Assembly: GCF_044803115.1 (NCBI RefSeq)
Contig: NZ_CP085224.1
Span: 682,001-746,000 of the forward strand
Source: Caenispirillum salinarum_A
GTDB lineage: Bacteria > Pseudomonadota > Alphaproteobacteria > Rhodospirillales > Rhodospirillaceae
Reading direction: 5' to 3'
DNA: 64,000 nt
The translations under genes were made by a program, and so were the position numbers. The notes below the pieces were generated by a model that saw only the letters and a list, made by a program, of their open reading frames with translations, searched no databases and had not been told where the DNA came from. Positions 36,824 to 46,600 of this stretch are shown piece by piece (positions within the stretch are counted from its first letter, which is position 1; the number at the start of each line of letters is the position of its first letter).

Positions 36824-37594
36824 CTACCGCCCCGCGAACTCCAGCAAGGCCTGCACCACGTCGTCGGGCTTTTCCGCGTGCAGCCAGTGCCCAGCCTCAG
36901 GCACGCGCTTTTCCCGGGCATTGGGGAACATGCGCGCGATGATCTCCTCGTGCTCGGGCTGCACGTAGGGCGACGCGCCGCCCGAGAGGAACAGGGCCGG
37001 GCCCTCGTACGTCCGGTCGGTCACGGGGAAGTCGGCGATCTGGTCCCACTGGTCGGTGATGGCGTCCAGGTTGAGCTTCCAGCGGAAGCCGTCCTTGCCG
37101 CTTTCCAGGCTTTGCAGCAGGAACAGGCGCACCATCTGCTCGGGCACGTCGGCGGCCAGCGCCTTGTCCACGTCGCTTCGGCGTTCGCAGGCATCCAGGT
37201 CGACGGCCTTCATGATGGCGGCATAGCGCACCGTGTCGGCCTTCAGCCGTGCCGGCGGCATGTCGGCGGAGACCAGGCCGGCGATGGCGTCGGGATCGGT
37301 CAGCGCCAGCGTCATCGCCGCCTTGCCGCCCATGCTGTGGCCCACCAGGATGGCCTTGCCGAGCACGCCGCGCGCCTCCATGAACGCGCGCAGGTCGGCG
37401 GCCATGTCGCGGTAGTCCATGCTGGCGTCCCATGGGCTGTCGCCGTGGTTTCGCAGGTCGACCGTAAAGACGTGCAGGTCGTCGGCAAGGCCCTTGGCGA
37501 TGGTCGTCCAGTTCTTGCGCTGGCCGTACAGGCCGTGCGCGATCACCATCGGCGGCGATCCGGCCTCGCCGTACTCGGTGTATGCCAACTCCAT
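36824..37594 (-). CDS. Alpha/beta hydrolase
   Basis: A 256-aa alpha/beta-fold hydrolase of the YbfF-like esterase type. HG near AHGLYGQRKNW forms the oxyanion region; the nucleophile elbow is GHSMGG; the histidine lies in PEAGHWLHAEKP at the C-terminus. A DLRNHGDSPW segment is typical. The start at 37594 follows GGAGG by 6 bases; the longer frame is not used. The substrate is unknown. It is monocistronic. Confidence 0.9.
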   Translation of the reverse strand: MELAYTEYGEAGSPPMVIAHGLYGQRKNWTTIAKGLADDLHVFTVDLRNHGDSPWDASMDYRDMAADLRAFMEARGVLGKAILVGHSMGGKAAMTLALTDPDAIAGLVSADMPPARLKADTVRYAAIMKAVDLDACERRSDVDKALAADVPEQMVRLFLLQSLESGKDGFRWKLNLDAITDQWDQIADFPVTDRTYEGPALFLSGGASPYVQPEHEEIIARMFPNAREKRVPEAGHWLHAEKPDDVVQALLEFAGR

Positions 37595-37672
37595 GGGATG
37601 CCTCCGAAAAACGTCGCGGGCACCGAGCATAGCCCGGCGCCCGCGTCGGCGCAAAGCGGCGCGAGGCCGGCG

Positions 37673-38311
37673 CTACTTCCGGACGTACTCGATGTTGTAG
37701 CCCGAGCGGGTGAACCGGACTTTCAGAAGCTCTCCGTCCGGCGAGTACCAGAGGTCGCGGTCGATGTCGCCGGACATCTCGTACTTCACCGCCGCCTGGC
37801 CGCCGAGGGCTTCGGTGCCGGCTTCCTCAACCTTGACGGCAAAGGGTTCGGCGTCGATGACGGACAGCACGCGGTCGTGCTCCAGCACCTTGGGCGTCCA
37901 CAGCGTCAGCGGCAGCACGTCGGGCGCCTCGCGCCGGATGGCGCCGTCGGCTTCGACACGGTAACCGCCATCCTCGCGGGCGAGCGCGATCTTGTGGGGC
38001 TCGCCGTCGTCGTCGGTCTTGGCGGTCATGCGGGTCAGCACGCCGTCCTCCCAGACCTCGATGCGCTGGTGGCGGTAGTGGAATTTGAGGAACAGCACCT
38101 GGACGTCGGTGCGCGTCACGACCTCCACCGTCAGCGCGCCGTTCGGCGCCTCGGAGAAGCTGTAGGTCTCCTCGCCGATGGGCTTGCCGTCCTTCAGTAC
38201 GGTGAATTCCATGGGCGCCGGTGCGGCTGCCAGCGCCGGAGCGGCGAACAGCGCGAGCGTCAGGCCCGCGGCGGTCGCGACGCGGTGAAGCAGCATGGTC
38301 ATCGTATTCAT
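37673..38311 (-). CDS. Secreted protein of unknown function (DUF6134/DUF3108-like)
   Basis: A 212-aa precursor with a clear Sec signal peptide (LTLALFAAPALA, cleavage near AAA). The mature part is beta-rich, with FTVLKDGKPIGEETYSF at the start and DRDLWYSPDGELLKVRF near the end, matching from memory a periplasmic DUF6134/DUF3108-type lipid- or polysaccharide-related family. Function unknown. It lies 78 bases before the alpha/beta hydrolase gene on the same strand. Confidence 0.75.
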   Translation of the reverse strand: MNTMTMLLHRVATAAGLTLALFAAPALAAAPAPMEFTVLKDGKPIGEETYSFSEAPNGALTVEVVTRTDVQVLFLKFHYRHQRIEVWEDGVLTRMTAKTDDDGEPHKIALAREDGGYRVEADGAIRREAPDVLPLTLWTPKVLEHDRVLSVIDAEPFAVKVEEAGTEALGGQAAVKYEMSGDIDRDLWYSPDGELLKVRFTRSGYNIEYVRK

Positions 38312-38372
38312 CCTCCCTGCGACAATCAGGGCGGGGCGGCGTCTTTCCCGCGCCGGTTCCGCGCCGTGTGCT

Positions 38373-38672
38373 TCAGCCGAAAATGCCGGTCAGCTTTGCG
38401 GCGACGGACTTGGAGCCGTCCACCTTGAGCCGGCCCATGGCAAAGGCCACCATCGGGTCCATCTTGCCGTCAATGAGCTTTTCCAGGTTCGACCGCGACA
38501 TCTTGATGGTGCAGTCGGCCGGGCCGTCGGCGAAGGTCATGACGGCGGGCTTCTGCGTGGCGTCCAGGTGGATGATGTCGGTCTTGTCGACGACGATCTT
38601 CACCTTCGCATTGACCGTCCCCAGGCGGGGCAGAAGCGGCGTCAGCCGGTGTTCGATGGACTCGAGGCTCAT
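38373..38672 (-). CDS. SCP2 sterol-carrier-like protein
   Basis: A 99-aa stand-alone SCP2 domain, with DCTIKMSRSNLEKLIDGKMDPMVAFAMGRLKVDG-type features (I give only DPMVAFAMGRLKVDG here). SCP2 domains bind fatty acyl or other lipids in a hydrophobic tunnel. The size is usual for bacterial stand-alone versions. It lies 61 bases upstream of the secreted protein gene on the same strand. Confidence 0.88.
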   Translation of the reverse strand: MSLESIEHRLTPLLPRLGTVNAKVKIVVDKTDIIHLDATQKPAVMTFADGPADCTIKMSRSNLEKLIDGKMDPMVAFAMGRLKVDGSKSVAAKLTGIFG

Positions 38673-38853
38673 GGTCGTTTCCCGAATGATGGTGATGGCG
38701 CCAGCCTACAGCCGAATGACGTTTAGGTAAACGCCTTCTCGTTTAGGGAACGTGGCCTTGTCCTGATCCATACCCGATCGGATGTCGTATCGCCCCACCG
38801 TAAGATCGACCGCACGACGTCAGACCCAGACCCTGACCGAACGGAGGCTTTTC

Positions 38854-39981
38854 ATGACCCAAGCGCCGATCGCCTGCCCCTCCTGCGCCGCCCGTTCAGT
38901 GCCTGCCGACACCGGCGGAACGCTGCACCTGTGGTGGCCGGCGGGGCATGTGGCGAAGAAACTGCTGGAGACCATCCGCGCCGCCGAGCTGCCCCTCACC
39001 GTCGCCGCCGGCAAGCGGGCCGAGGTGTCGATCGGAATCGGCTGGCTCACGCCGCTGTGCCAGGAGTTGTTCAAGGTCCTGACGCCCGTGGAGCGCACGG
39101 CAGTGCGCGCCCTGTTCGTGCCCGAGGGACGCGAGGCCGGGCTGGGCGCCCTGGGCGAGGTGACGACGCTGGAAGGCCTGGCGCACCGGGGGACGGCCCG
39201 CTGGTTGTCGGCGCTTCTGGACGACGAGCGGCTGACCAGCCATTTCCAGCCCATCGTCGAGGCCGCGACCGGCGAGCCCTTCGCCATGGAGGCCCTGGTG
39301 CGCGGCCTTCCCCTGGAAGGCGAGGACGCCGGCCCCGACGGACTGATCGGCGGTGGGCACATCATCATGGCCGCGCGCGCTGCCGACATGCTGTTCCCGG
39401 TCGACCTGGCGGCCCGCACCTCGGCGGTGCGCACGGCGGTGGAGCGCGGCTATCGCGGCCGGCTGTTCATCAACTTCAGCCCGGCGGCCATCTACGACCC
39501 GCACCATTGCCTGCGCTCGACGGTCAAGATCATCGAGTCGCTGCGCTATCCGCCGGAAAACATCGTCTTCGAGGTGGGCGAGGGCGACAGCGTGGAAAGC
39601 ATGGACCACCTGAAGGAAATCCTCACCGTCTACCGCTCGGCCGGGTTCAAGGTGGCGCTGGACGACCTGGGGGCGGGCTATGCCTCGCTGAACGCCCTGC
39701 ACGAGCTGCGTCCGGACTACGTCAAGATGGACATGGCGCTGGTGCGCGGCGTCGACCATGACCCGGTCAAGGCGCCCATCCTGGCCGGTCTGCTGCGCAT
39801 GGCGCGCGAAATCGGCATCGCGACGGTCTGTGAAGGTGTGGAGACTCATGCGGAAGCGGACTGGCTAAGGGCCCACGGCGCGGATTATCTTCAGGGTTTC
39901 CTCTATGGCCGCGCGGCGCCTGCGCCGCCGGCTTCGGGAAGCGGGCCGCTCGCAACGCGCGACGGGGCGGTCCCGTTGTAG
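38854..39981 (+). CDS. EAL-domain cyclic-di-GMP phosphodiesterase
   Basis: A 375-aa protein. The N-terminus has a CPSC pair and a region of unknown function (1-125). The EAL domain follows, with MEALVRG (E146), INFSP, FEVGE, LDDLGAGYASL, VKMD, CEGVET and YLQGFLYG. The residues known to bind metal and catalyse hydrolysis all appear present, so it is probably active, lowering cyclic-di-GMP. GGAGG lies 8 bases before the ATG at 38854; the earlier in-frame start is unlikely. No GGDEF partner domain is fused; one lies at 61.1 kb. Confidence 0.92.
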   Translation: MTQAPIACPSCAARSVPADTGGTLHLWWPAGHVAKKLLETIRAAELPLTVAAGKRAEVSIGIGWLTPLCQELFKVLTPVERTAVRALFVPEGREAGLGALGEVTTLEGLAHRGTARWLSALLDDERLTSHFQPIVEAATGEPFAMEALVRGLPLEGEDAGPDGLIGGGHIIMAARAADMLFPVDLAARTSAVRTAVERGYRGRLFINFSPAAIYDPHHCLRSTVKIIESLRYPPENIVFEVGEGDSVESMDHLKEILTVYRSAGFKVALDDLGAGYASLNALHELRPDYVKMDMALVRGVDHDPVKAPILAGLLRMAREIGIATVCEGVETHAEADWLRAHGADYLQGFLYGRAAPAPPASGSGPLATRDGAVPL

Positions 39982-40027
39982 AGGCTGATCGCCGAAGGCC
40001 ACGCACAGCAGAGAGGGAGGACAGACC

Positions 40028-40783
40028 ATGGCCGATCTGGAAGGCCCCGATCCGGTAAAGAGCACCCGCGAGACGCTGGGCCACATGATCCACATCCCCG
40101 GCCGCGACGGCACGTTCAAGGCCTATTTCGCGCCGGCCGCCCACCAGGAGCCCGCGCCCTGCGTGCTGGTGTGCCAGGAAATCTTCGGCATCAACAAGGA
40201 GATGTGGCGCATCTGCGAGAACCTGTCGCAGATGGGCTACTCCGCCATCTGCCCCGACCTGTTCTGGCGCATCGATCCGGGCATCGAACTGGACCCGACG
40301 AACGAGCAGGAGATGCAAAAGGCGTTCGACCTGTTCGGCAAGTTCGACATCGACGCCGGCCTCAAGGACATCCAGGACACCATCACCCACGCCCGCACGC
40401 TGAAGGAGACCACCGGCAAGGTGGGTGCCATCGGCTATTGCCTGGGCGGCCTGCTGGCCTACCTGACCGCCTGCCGCACCGACGCCGACTGCGCGGTCGG
40501 CTACTACGGCGTGAACATCGACAAGTACCTGGACGAGTGCAAGGGCATCACCAAGCCGCTGATGCTGCACATCGCCGGCAATGACGAGTTCGTGTCCAAG
40601 GAGCAGCAGGAGAAGGTGATCGAGGGCCTGCAGGGCAACAGCCACGTCACCACCTACCACTATCCCGGCGCGCCGCACGCCTTCGCCCGCCAGACCGACG
40701 CGGGCCACTACAAGGAAGACGCGGCGACGGAAGCCAACCGCCGCACCGAGGAATTCCTGCTCAAGCACCTCAAGCATTCCTGA
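40028..40783 (+). CDS. Dienelactone hydrolase family protein
   Basis: A 251-aa dienelactone-hydrolase-like enzyme. The nucleophile cysteine is C138 in GYCLGG, with D186 in GNDEF and H217 in PHAFARQ. The oxyanion region is QEIFGIN. The length fits the family. The substrate (4-carboxymethylenebutenolide or another ester/lactone) cannot be told. GGGAGG lies upstream of the ATG. It is followed by a strong terminator. Confidence 0.92.
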   Translation: MADLEGPDPVKSTRETLGHMIHIPGRDGTFKAYFAPAAHQEPAPCVLVCQEIFGINKEMWRICENLSQMGYSAICPDLFWRIDPGIELDPTNEQEMQKAFDLFGKFDIDAGLKDIQDTITHARTLKETTGKVGAIGYCLGGLLAYLTACRTDADCAVGYYGVNIDKYLDECKGITKPLMLHIAGNDEFVSKEQQEKVIEGLQGNSHVTTYHYPGAPHAFARQTDAGHYKEDAATEANRRTEEFLLKHLKHS

Positions 40784-40802
40784 CGCCGGCGGCAGCGGAA
40801 CG

Positions 40803-40826
40803 GGCCCCGCTTCGGCGGGGCCTTTT
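40803..40826 (+). terminator. Rho-independent terminator after the dienelactone hydrolase
   Basis: GGCCCCGC at 40803-40810 pairs with GCGGGGCC at 40815-40822 over a TTCG loop, followed by TTTTCG. Confidence 0.85.
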
Positions 40827-40896
40827 CGCAAGGAGCGCAAGGGCGTAGGCTTTATAGCCGGCGCCCGCGCCGTCCTGTCACCGCACCGGAGGCCCG

Positions 40897-42084
40897 ATGC
40901 TCAGAACCTTCGCCACCACGGAAGAGGCCCTGGATGCCGCACCCCAGGACTCGCCCATCTACTGCCTGCGCCCGCGTCTGATCGCGGACACGGCACGCGA
41001 GGCCATTGCGGCCTTTCCCGGCGAGGTGATGTATGCGGTGAAGTGCAACGATCATCCCTTGGTGCTTCAGGCCCTGGCCGAGGGCGGCATCCGGCACTGG
41101 GACGTGGCCTCGGCCGCAGAGGTGCGCGGCACCCACACCCTGTTCCCCGACCACCGGCTGTCGTTCATGCACCCGGTCAAGACGCCCAGGGCCATCGAGG
41201 AAGCCTATTTCGAGCACGGCGTGCGGGTCTTCGCCCTGGATCATGCCGAGGAGCTGGACAAGATTCTGGCCGCCACGGAAAACGCCGACGACCTGACGCT
41301 CATGGTACGCCTGGGTACCGTGGCGGGCATGGCGCTGGTGGATCTGTCGTCGAAGTTCGGCATCGATCCGAAAACCGCGGCGCCGCTCTTGCGCGCGTGC
41401 CGCGATCGCGCCGGTCGGGCGGGGCTGACCTTCCATGTGGGCAGCCAGTGCATCAGCGCCTCGGCCTGGGTCAAGGCGCTGGAGATGGCGTCGCAGGCCG
41501 TGGACCTGGCGAAGGTGCCCGTCGACCTGCTGGACGTGGGCGGCGGCTTCCCGGCGCGGTACAGGGGGGATGAGCCGACCTTTCCCGAGGTCTCGGCGGA
41601 AATCCGCGAGGCGCTGGACTGGATCACCTTCAAGGGCGATCCCAAGGTCCTGTGCGAGCCCGGACGGGCGCTGGTCGCCGGCGGCATGTCTGCGGTGGTG
41701 CGCGTCGAGCTGCGCGCCGGCGATCGGCTCTACCTGAACGACGGCGTTTACGGCGGCCTCTCGGAATTGAAACTGCTGGGCCCGGTCTTCCCCATGCGCG
41801 TGCTGCGGCCCGAGGGCGCCGGCCCGGTGGGAGAGGAGGCCGTGTTCAAGTTCTACGGCCCCACCTGCGACAGCATCGACACCATGCCCGGCCCCTTCTG
41901 GCTGCCGGCCGACGTGCGCACCGGCGACTGGATCGAAATCGGCATGATGGGGGCCTATTCCAACGTTCTGCGCACCGGCTTCAACGGCTTCTGGGCAGAC
42001 CGTTTCGTGCAGGTGGACGACGACGGTCCGGTCAACGAGATGCTGCCCGACGCCGCCCAGGCGGCCTCGCCCTTCGCCGGCTGA
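40897..42084 (+). CDS. Type III PLP-dependent decarboxylase (ornithine/lysine decarboxylase-like)
   Basis: A 395-aa alanine-racemase-fold decarboxylase. The PLP lysine is K49 in YAVKCN. HVGSQC and the phosphate-binding DVGGGFP and CEPGR follow, with C324 in GPTCDSID, the ornithine-decarboxylase pattern. It most likely converts ornithine to putrescine, or lysine to cadaverine in bifunctional relatives. The ATG at 40897 follows GGAGG. It stands alone between a terminator and a small membrane protein gene. Confidence 0.9.
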   Translation: MLRTFATTEEALDAAPQDSPIYCLRPRLIADTAREAIAAFPGEVMYAVKCNDHPLVLQALAEGGIRHWDVASAAEVRGTHTLFPDHRLSFMHPVKTPRAIEEAYFEHGVRVFALDHAEELDKILAATENADDLTLMVRLGTVAGMALVDLSSKFGIDPKTAAPLLRACRDRAGRAGLTFHVGSQCISASAWVKALEMASQAVDLAKVPVDLLDVGGGFPARYRGDEPTFPEVSAEIREALDWITFKGDPKVLCEPGRALVAGGMSAVVRVELRAGDRLYLNDGVYGGLSELKLLGPVFPMRVLRPEGAGPVGEEAVFKFYGPTCDSIDTMPGPFWLPADVRTGDWIEIGMMGAYSNVLRTGFNGFWADRFVQVDDDGPVNEMLPDAAQAASPFAG

Positions 42085-42181
42085 GGCCGCGCCGTGCAAG
42101 GCGTCGCGCCGGAAACCCCGGCGCGACCGTGCCCGTTCCCTTCACAAGCACTCCGATCATTGGAAGGGAGAGGGCAGCCTC

Positions 42182-42514
42182 ATGGCCGACACGTCGCAGA
42201 AGCCGACCGAGACGGACCAGGTCCGCGCCGCCACCGACCGGGGCGAGACGGGCGACAAGGTCAATCAGCACGACCCCGCGACCGCGCCGCTGGAAACCGG
42301 GGCCGAGGCGGCCGGCACGCCGACGCCCAAGGCCGAGGCCGCCAAGGCCGCCGAGGACCAGAAGCGCACCGGCCAGCGCGCCCAGCAGAAGCAAAAGCAC
42401 TTCGCCGCGCACGAACAGCCCCAGCGCAAGAGCCCGGTAGGCCCGGGCCTGTGGGCCGGCATCATCATCGGCGGCCTGGCGCTTCTGGGGATCGTGCTGG
42501 GGCTGATCGGGTGA
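42182..42514 (+). CDS. Hypothetical C-tail-anchored protein
   Basis: A 110-aa protein with a long, charged, low-complexity N-terminus (alanine/lysine/glutamine rich to about residue 80) and one C-terminal membrane helix (GLWAGIIIGGLALLGIVLGLIG). The orientation would leave the polar part in the cytosol. I do not recognise it. A GGAAGGGAGAG ribosome-binding stretch precedes the ATG. It converges with the cysteine-rich protein gene. Confidence 0.72.
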   Translation: MADTSQKPTETDQVRAATDRGETGDKVNQHDPATAPLETGAEAAGTPTPKAEAAKAAEDQKRTGQRAQQKQKHFAAHEQPQRKSPVGPGLWAGIIIGGLALLGIVLGLIG

Positions 42515-42532
42515 CCGGCGGGCGCGGGAGGC

Positions 42533-42838
42533 TCAGCCGCCCGCGATGCAGGTGAGCGGCTCGCCGTGGCTGTCCCGGATGTCGGGGGGCACATGCAGGC
42601 CCAGCGGCCGGCGGCTTTCCATGACGCAGTGGTTGATGAGCTGCACCAGCGGCTGCAGGCACGGGCACTCCCCGAAGCACTGCGTGCACGCCAGCGCGGC
42701 TTCCGTGGCGTCTTCGATGACGGTGAGGCGCGGTGCGTCGGGCCGGATGGCGGCGACGCTTCGTCTTCCTTCGGGGCAGGCGCACTGGTAGGCGGCCTCG
42801 CGAACGGCCTCGACCAGGAGGTGACGCGAAACAGTCAT
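42533..42838 (-). CDS. Small cysteine-rich protein
   Basis: A 101-aa protein with about seven cysteines, including CACP and CTQCFGECPC, and a CVMESRR segment, so it could hold metal or redox centres. The longer frame upstream is rejected in favour of the ATG at 42838, which follows AAGGG. Its start faces the LuxR-type regulator gene across a 133-base divergent region, and it may be controlled by that regulator. The family is not recognised. Confidence 0.62.
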   Translation of the reverse strand: MTVSRHLLVEAVREAAYQCACPEGRRSVAAIRPDAPRLTVIEDATEAALACTQCFGECPCLQPLVQLINHCVMESRRPLGLHVPPDIRDSHGEPLTCIAGG

Positions 42839-42932
42839 GATTTTCAACCCTTTGAGCGTTGATTTCTTTTTATTAGCGCCAACTATAGGCGTATGCCAAA
42901 GTGCCAGCCAATGGGGGATAATACCCAGTCCT

Positions 42933-42953
42933 TCAGCGCTAATTCTGCACTGA
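42933..42953. promoter_or_regulatory. Candidate lux-box-like dyad between the regulator and the cysteine-rich gene
   Basis: A 21-base imperfect palindrome with outer arms TCAG/CTGA and inner GC/GC, 14 of 20 paired positions symmetric, ending 18 bases before the regulator ATG. A GATAAT lies about 10 bases further upstream. It is a plausible autoregulatory site. Confidence 0.4.
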
Positions 42954-42971
42954 GTACAACCCGAGGGGGCC

Positions 42972-43661
42972 ATGCTGTGCGACTCGACCCGGCTGCGGCT
43001 GGAGCCGACAACCGATCCGCTGCTGTGCGAAGCCCTGGCCGCGCATGAACAGGCCGGCGACGGGCTTGAAAGCGTGCTGCACCGCCTGTCGGCAGATCCT
43101 GGGCTGAAAGACGGCCTGACCAACCTTTACAGCGTCGATATGTCGACCGCGGACCCCTTGGGCTTCGCCGTGCAGATCGGCGAGATGGGCGTGGACATGC
43201 GCGGCTCGCTGTCCACGCTGGGGGACTATCCCGACAGGCGGTACATTCTGGACAACGTCGCGCCCCACTACGCCATCGCCAAATCCGAGCGTCGCGCGGC
43301 GCTGTACCGGGTCCGCAGCCGCATCCAGGATCGCTTCGCCGTCTACGATCGCCTGATCCTTCCCACCCTGGACGGCGAGAGCTGCCTGTCGCTCTCGCGC
43401 ATCCGCCTGGTGGTGGAGGATGCGGTGTCGCCGGTGCGCCAGGACGGGCTGACCATGCGCGAGCGCCAGTGCCTCAGCCTGCTCGCGTCGGGCCTTATGA
43501 CGAAGGAAATCGCCTTCGCGCTCGGCCTGTCGGTGCGCACGGTGGAAAAGCACATAGAGAGTCTGAAGCGCCACTTCGGCGCCCGGACCACGGCCCAGGC
43601 GGTGGCGCGTGGCATTCTTGCGGAGATCGCCATGGAAGATCGGGGGCGGTCCGGCGGCTGA
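42972..43661 (+). CDS. LuxR-family transcriptional regulator
   Basis: A 229-aa protein with a C-terminal LuxR-type DNA-binding domain at about 160-215 (LTMRERQCLSLLASGLMTK, then LSVRTVEKHIESLKRHFG). The N-terminal 150 residues look like a PAS-like sensor (PLGFAVQIGEMGVDMRG). I do not see a clear AHL-binding domain, and no luxI lies nearby. It faces the cysteine-rich gene across a 133-base region containing a candidate dyad. Confidence 0.87.
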   Translation: MLCDSTRLRLEPTTDPLLCEALAAHEQAGDGLESVLHRLSADPGLKDGLTNLYSVDMSTADPLGFAVQIGEMGVDMRGSLSTLGDYPDRRYILDNVAPHYAIAKSERRAALYRVRSRIQDRFAVYDRLILPTLDGESCLSLSRIRLVVEDAVSPVRQDGLTMRERQCLSLLASGLMTKEIAFALGLSVRTVEKHIESLKRHFGARTTAQAVARGILAEIAMEDRGRSGG

Positions 43662-43669
43662 CCCGCCCG

Positions 43670-46600
43670 CTACTCCGCCGCGCGGCCGACGGGCGGTGCC
43701 TCGGCGACCTCGCCGTCCACCGCCGTCCCGGCCCGGTCGCCCGCACCCTTCATGGCCGTCCAGCGGTAGAGGGTGGGCACCACGAACAGGGTCAGCAGCG
43801 TCGCGAACGCGATCCCGGCCAGAATCACCACGCCCAGCACCTGCCGCGTCTCGTGCCCCGCGCCGGTGCTCAGGATCAGCGGCACCGAGCCGGCCGCCGT
43901 GGAAATCGCCGTCATCAAGACCGGGCGCAGCCGGGCCACCGCGGCGTCCACGGCGGCATCCAGGCGTGGTTTGCCCTGCTCGGCCAGTTGCGTCGCGTAC
44001 TCCACCAGCAGGATGCCGTTCTTGGCGGCCAGCCCCACGAGCATGACGATGCCGATCTGGCTGTAGATGTTGAGCGTCAGCCCCGTCACCCACAGGCCGA
44101 ACAGTGCGCCCGTCATGGCCAGCGGCACTGTCATCATGATGAGCGCCGGCAGCCGCAGGCTCTCGAACTGGGCGGCCAGCACCAGGAAGGCCACGGCCAG
44201 GGCCAGGGCGAAGGTGGTCCAGCCGGCGTCGGTCGCCTTTACCAATTCCTGGGCGGCGCCGGTGAAGGACAGGCGCGCATCGCCCGGCAACTCGCGCTGC
44301 ACGGTGTCGCGCACCCATTGCACCGCCTCGGCCAGGGGCATGTCCGGGCCCAGGCTGGCGGAAATGGTCACCGCCCGCATGCGCTGGTAGCGGTTGTAGC
44401 TGGACGCCGAGGCGACTTCCTCCAGTGACACCAGCGTTTCCAGCGGAATCAACTGCCCGGAGCGGTCGGAGCGCACGAACAGCCCCGTGATGTCGGCCGG
44501 CGCATCGCGATCGACGGCGCCGGCTTGAAGGATGACGTCGTACTCCTCGCCGCGGTCGACGAAGGTGCTGACCGTGCGCGAGGCCAGGGCCGTTTGCAGG
44601 GTGCGGCCCACCTCGCGCGCTGAAACGCCCAGTTCCGCGGCGCGGGCGCGGTCGACGGTGACCAGCAGCTGCGGGCGCTTCTCGTTGTAATCGCTGCCGG
44701 GGTCGCGCAGGCCGGGATGTGCCTCCATCTCCTCGACGATGATGTCGCGCCAGCGGGCGAGGTCCTCGTAGGTGGGGCCGCCGAGGACGACGCTCAGCCG
44801 GTTGCTGTTGCCGCCGCCCACCGACGCCAGGCCGGATCGCCCGCGCACATAGGTGGTGGCGCCCGGCAGGTCGGCGAGGTTGGCGCGCACATCGTCCATG
44901 ATTTCGTCCTGCGAGCGACCGCGCGTCTCCCAGTCGTGCAGGGCGACGATGCCCCGCACGCGCGGCTCGCCGCTGCCCCAGATGGCGGTCAGCGCCTGGC
45001 GGATGCCGCCATCCTCTCCGACCAGCGGAAGCAGCGCGTCCTCCAGGGCGGCCACATAGCTTTTCGCGTAGTCCCAGGCGGAGCCCTCGGGCGTGTTGAC
45101 GACGACCCAGAACCCGCCCCGGTCCTCGGGCGGCGTCAGTTCCTGGGGGATGTCGCGGTACAGCGCCCAGACCGATGCGACGGCGGCCAGAAGCACCACC
45201 ACGACCGGCACGCGCGAGCGCAGGAACAGGGTCAGCGCCCGCCGGTAGCCGCCCTCCAGCCGCTCCAGTGCCGTGTCGACAAGCCGGATCAGGGCGTTGG
45301 GCTTGTGCTCCTTGCCCAGGAAGCGGCCGGACATGGCTGGCACCAGCGTCAGCGCGACCACCGTGGAGACGATGACGGTGGCCGCCATGGTCAGGGCGAA
45401 TTCGGCGAACAGGCGGCCGACGTCGCCCTGCTGCAAGGCCAGCGGCGCAAAGACGGCCACCAGCACGCCGGTGGTGGCGATGACCGCCACGCCGACGGTG
45501 CGTGCCCCCGATATGGCGGCGGGACGGGCGGCCTCTCCCTTCTCGAAGCGGCGCCAGATGCTTTCCACCACCACGATGGCGTCGTCCACCACCAGCCCGG
45601 CGGCAAGCACGAAGGCCAGCAGGGTCAGCACGTTGATGGTGAAGCCCAGCGCCCACATGGCGAGCAGGCCGCCCAGCAGCGATACCGGGATGGCCGTGGC
45701 GGCGATGACCGTCATGCGGCCCGAGCCCAGGAACAGGTAGATGACCGCCGTCACCAGGATGATGGCGACCACCAGCGTCTCCAGCACGTCGTCAAGCGCC
45801 GCGTCCACGAAGACCGAACTGTCGTAGGAGACGCCGATGTCCGTGCCCTCGGGCAGGTCGGCGATGATGCGCTCCACCTCGGCCTTCACGCCGGCGGCCA
45901 CGTCCAGGACGTTGGCGTCCGCCTGGGCGATGATGCCCAGGCCGAGCGCCTCGCGCCCGTTGGCGCGGAAATGGCGGTGGGTGTCCGAAGGCCCGATTTC
46001 TACCCGCGCGAGCTCTCCCAGGCGAATGATGTCGCCGTTGTCCAGCGTGGAGACAGGCAGGCTGTTGAATTCCTCCGGCGTCTGGTAGCTGCGCACCGTG
46101 CGCACGGCCAGCGTCTGGGCGCTGCCCTCCAGCCGGCCGGCGGGAAGCTCCACGTTCTCGCGCCGCAGGGCCTCGTCCACGTCGGCAACCGTGAGCCCGC
46201 GCGCGACCAGGGCGTCGCGGTCGAGCCAGACGCGCAGGGCGTAGCGCTGCTCGCCGCCGACGTTGATCTGGGCCACGCCGTCGATGCTGGTCAGCCGGTC
46301 CACCACCAGCCGTTCCGCCAGGTCGGTCAGCGCCATGGGCTCCAGGTGGTCGGCGCGCAGCGTCAGCCACATGACCTCGTCGGCGTTCTCGTCGGCCTTG
46401 GATATGCGCGGTGCCTCGATGTCCTCGGGCAGGTCGCGCAGGGCGCGGTTGACGCGGTCGCGCACGTCGTTGGCGGCGTTGTCGATGTCGCGGTCCAGGG
46501 TGAACTCGACCGTCACCCGCGAGCGTCCCTCGCTGGAGTTCGAGGTGATGGTCTCCACCCCCTCGATGCCGCTCAGGTAGTCTTCGACGACCTTGGTGAC

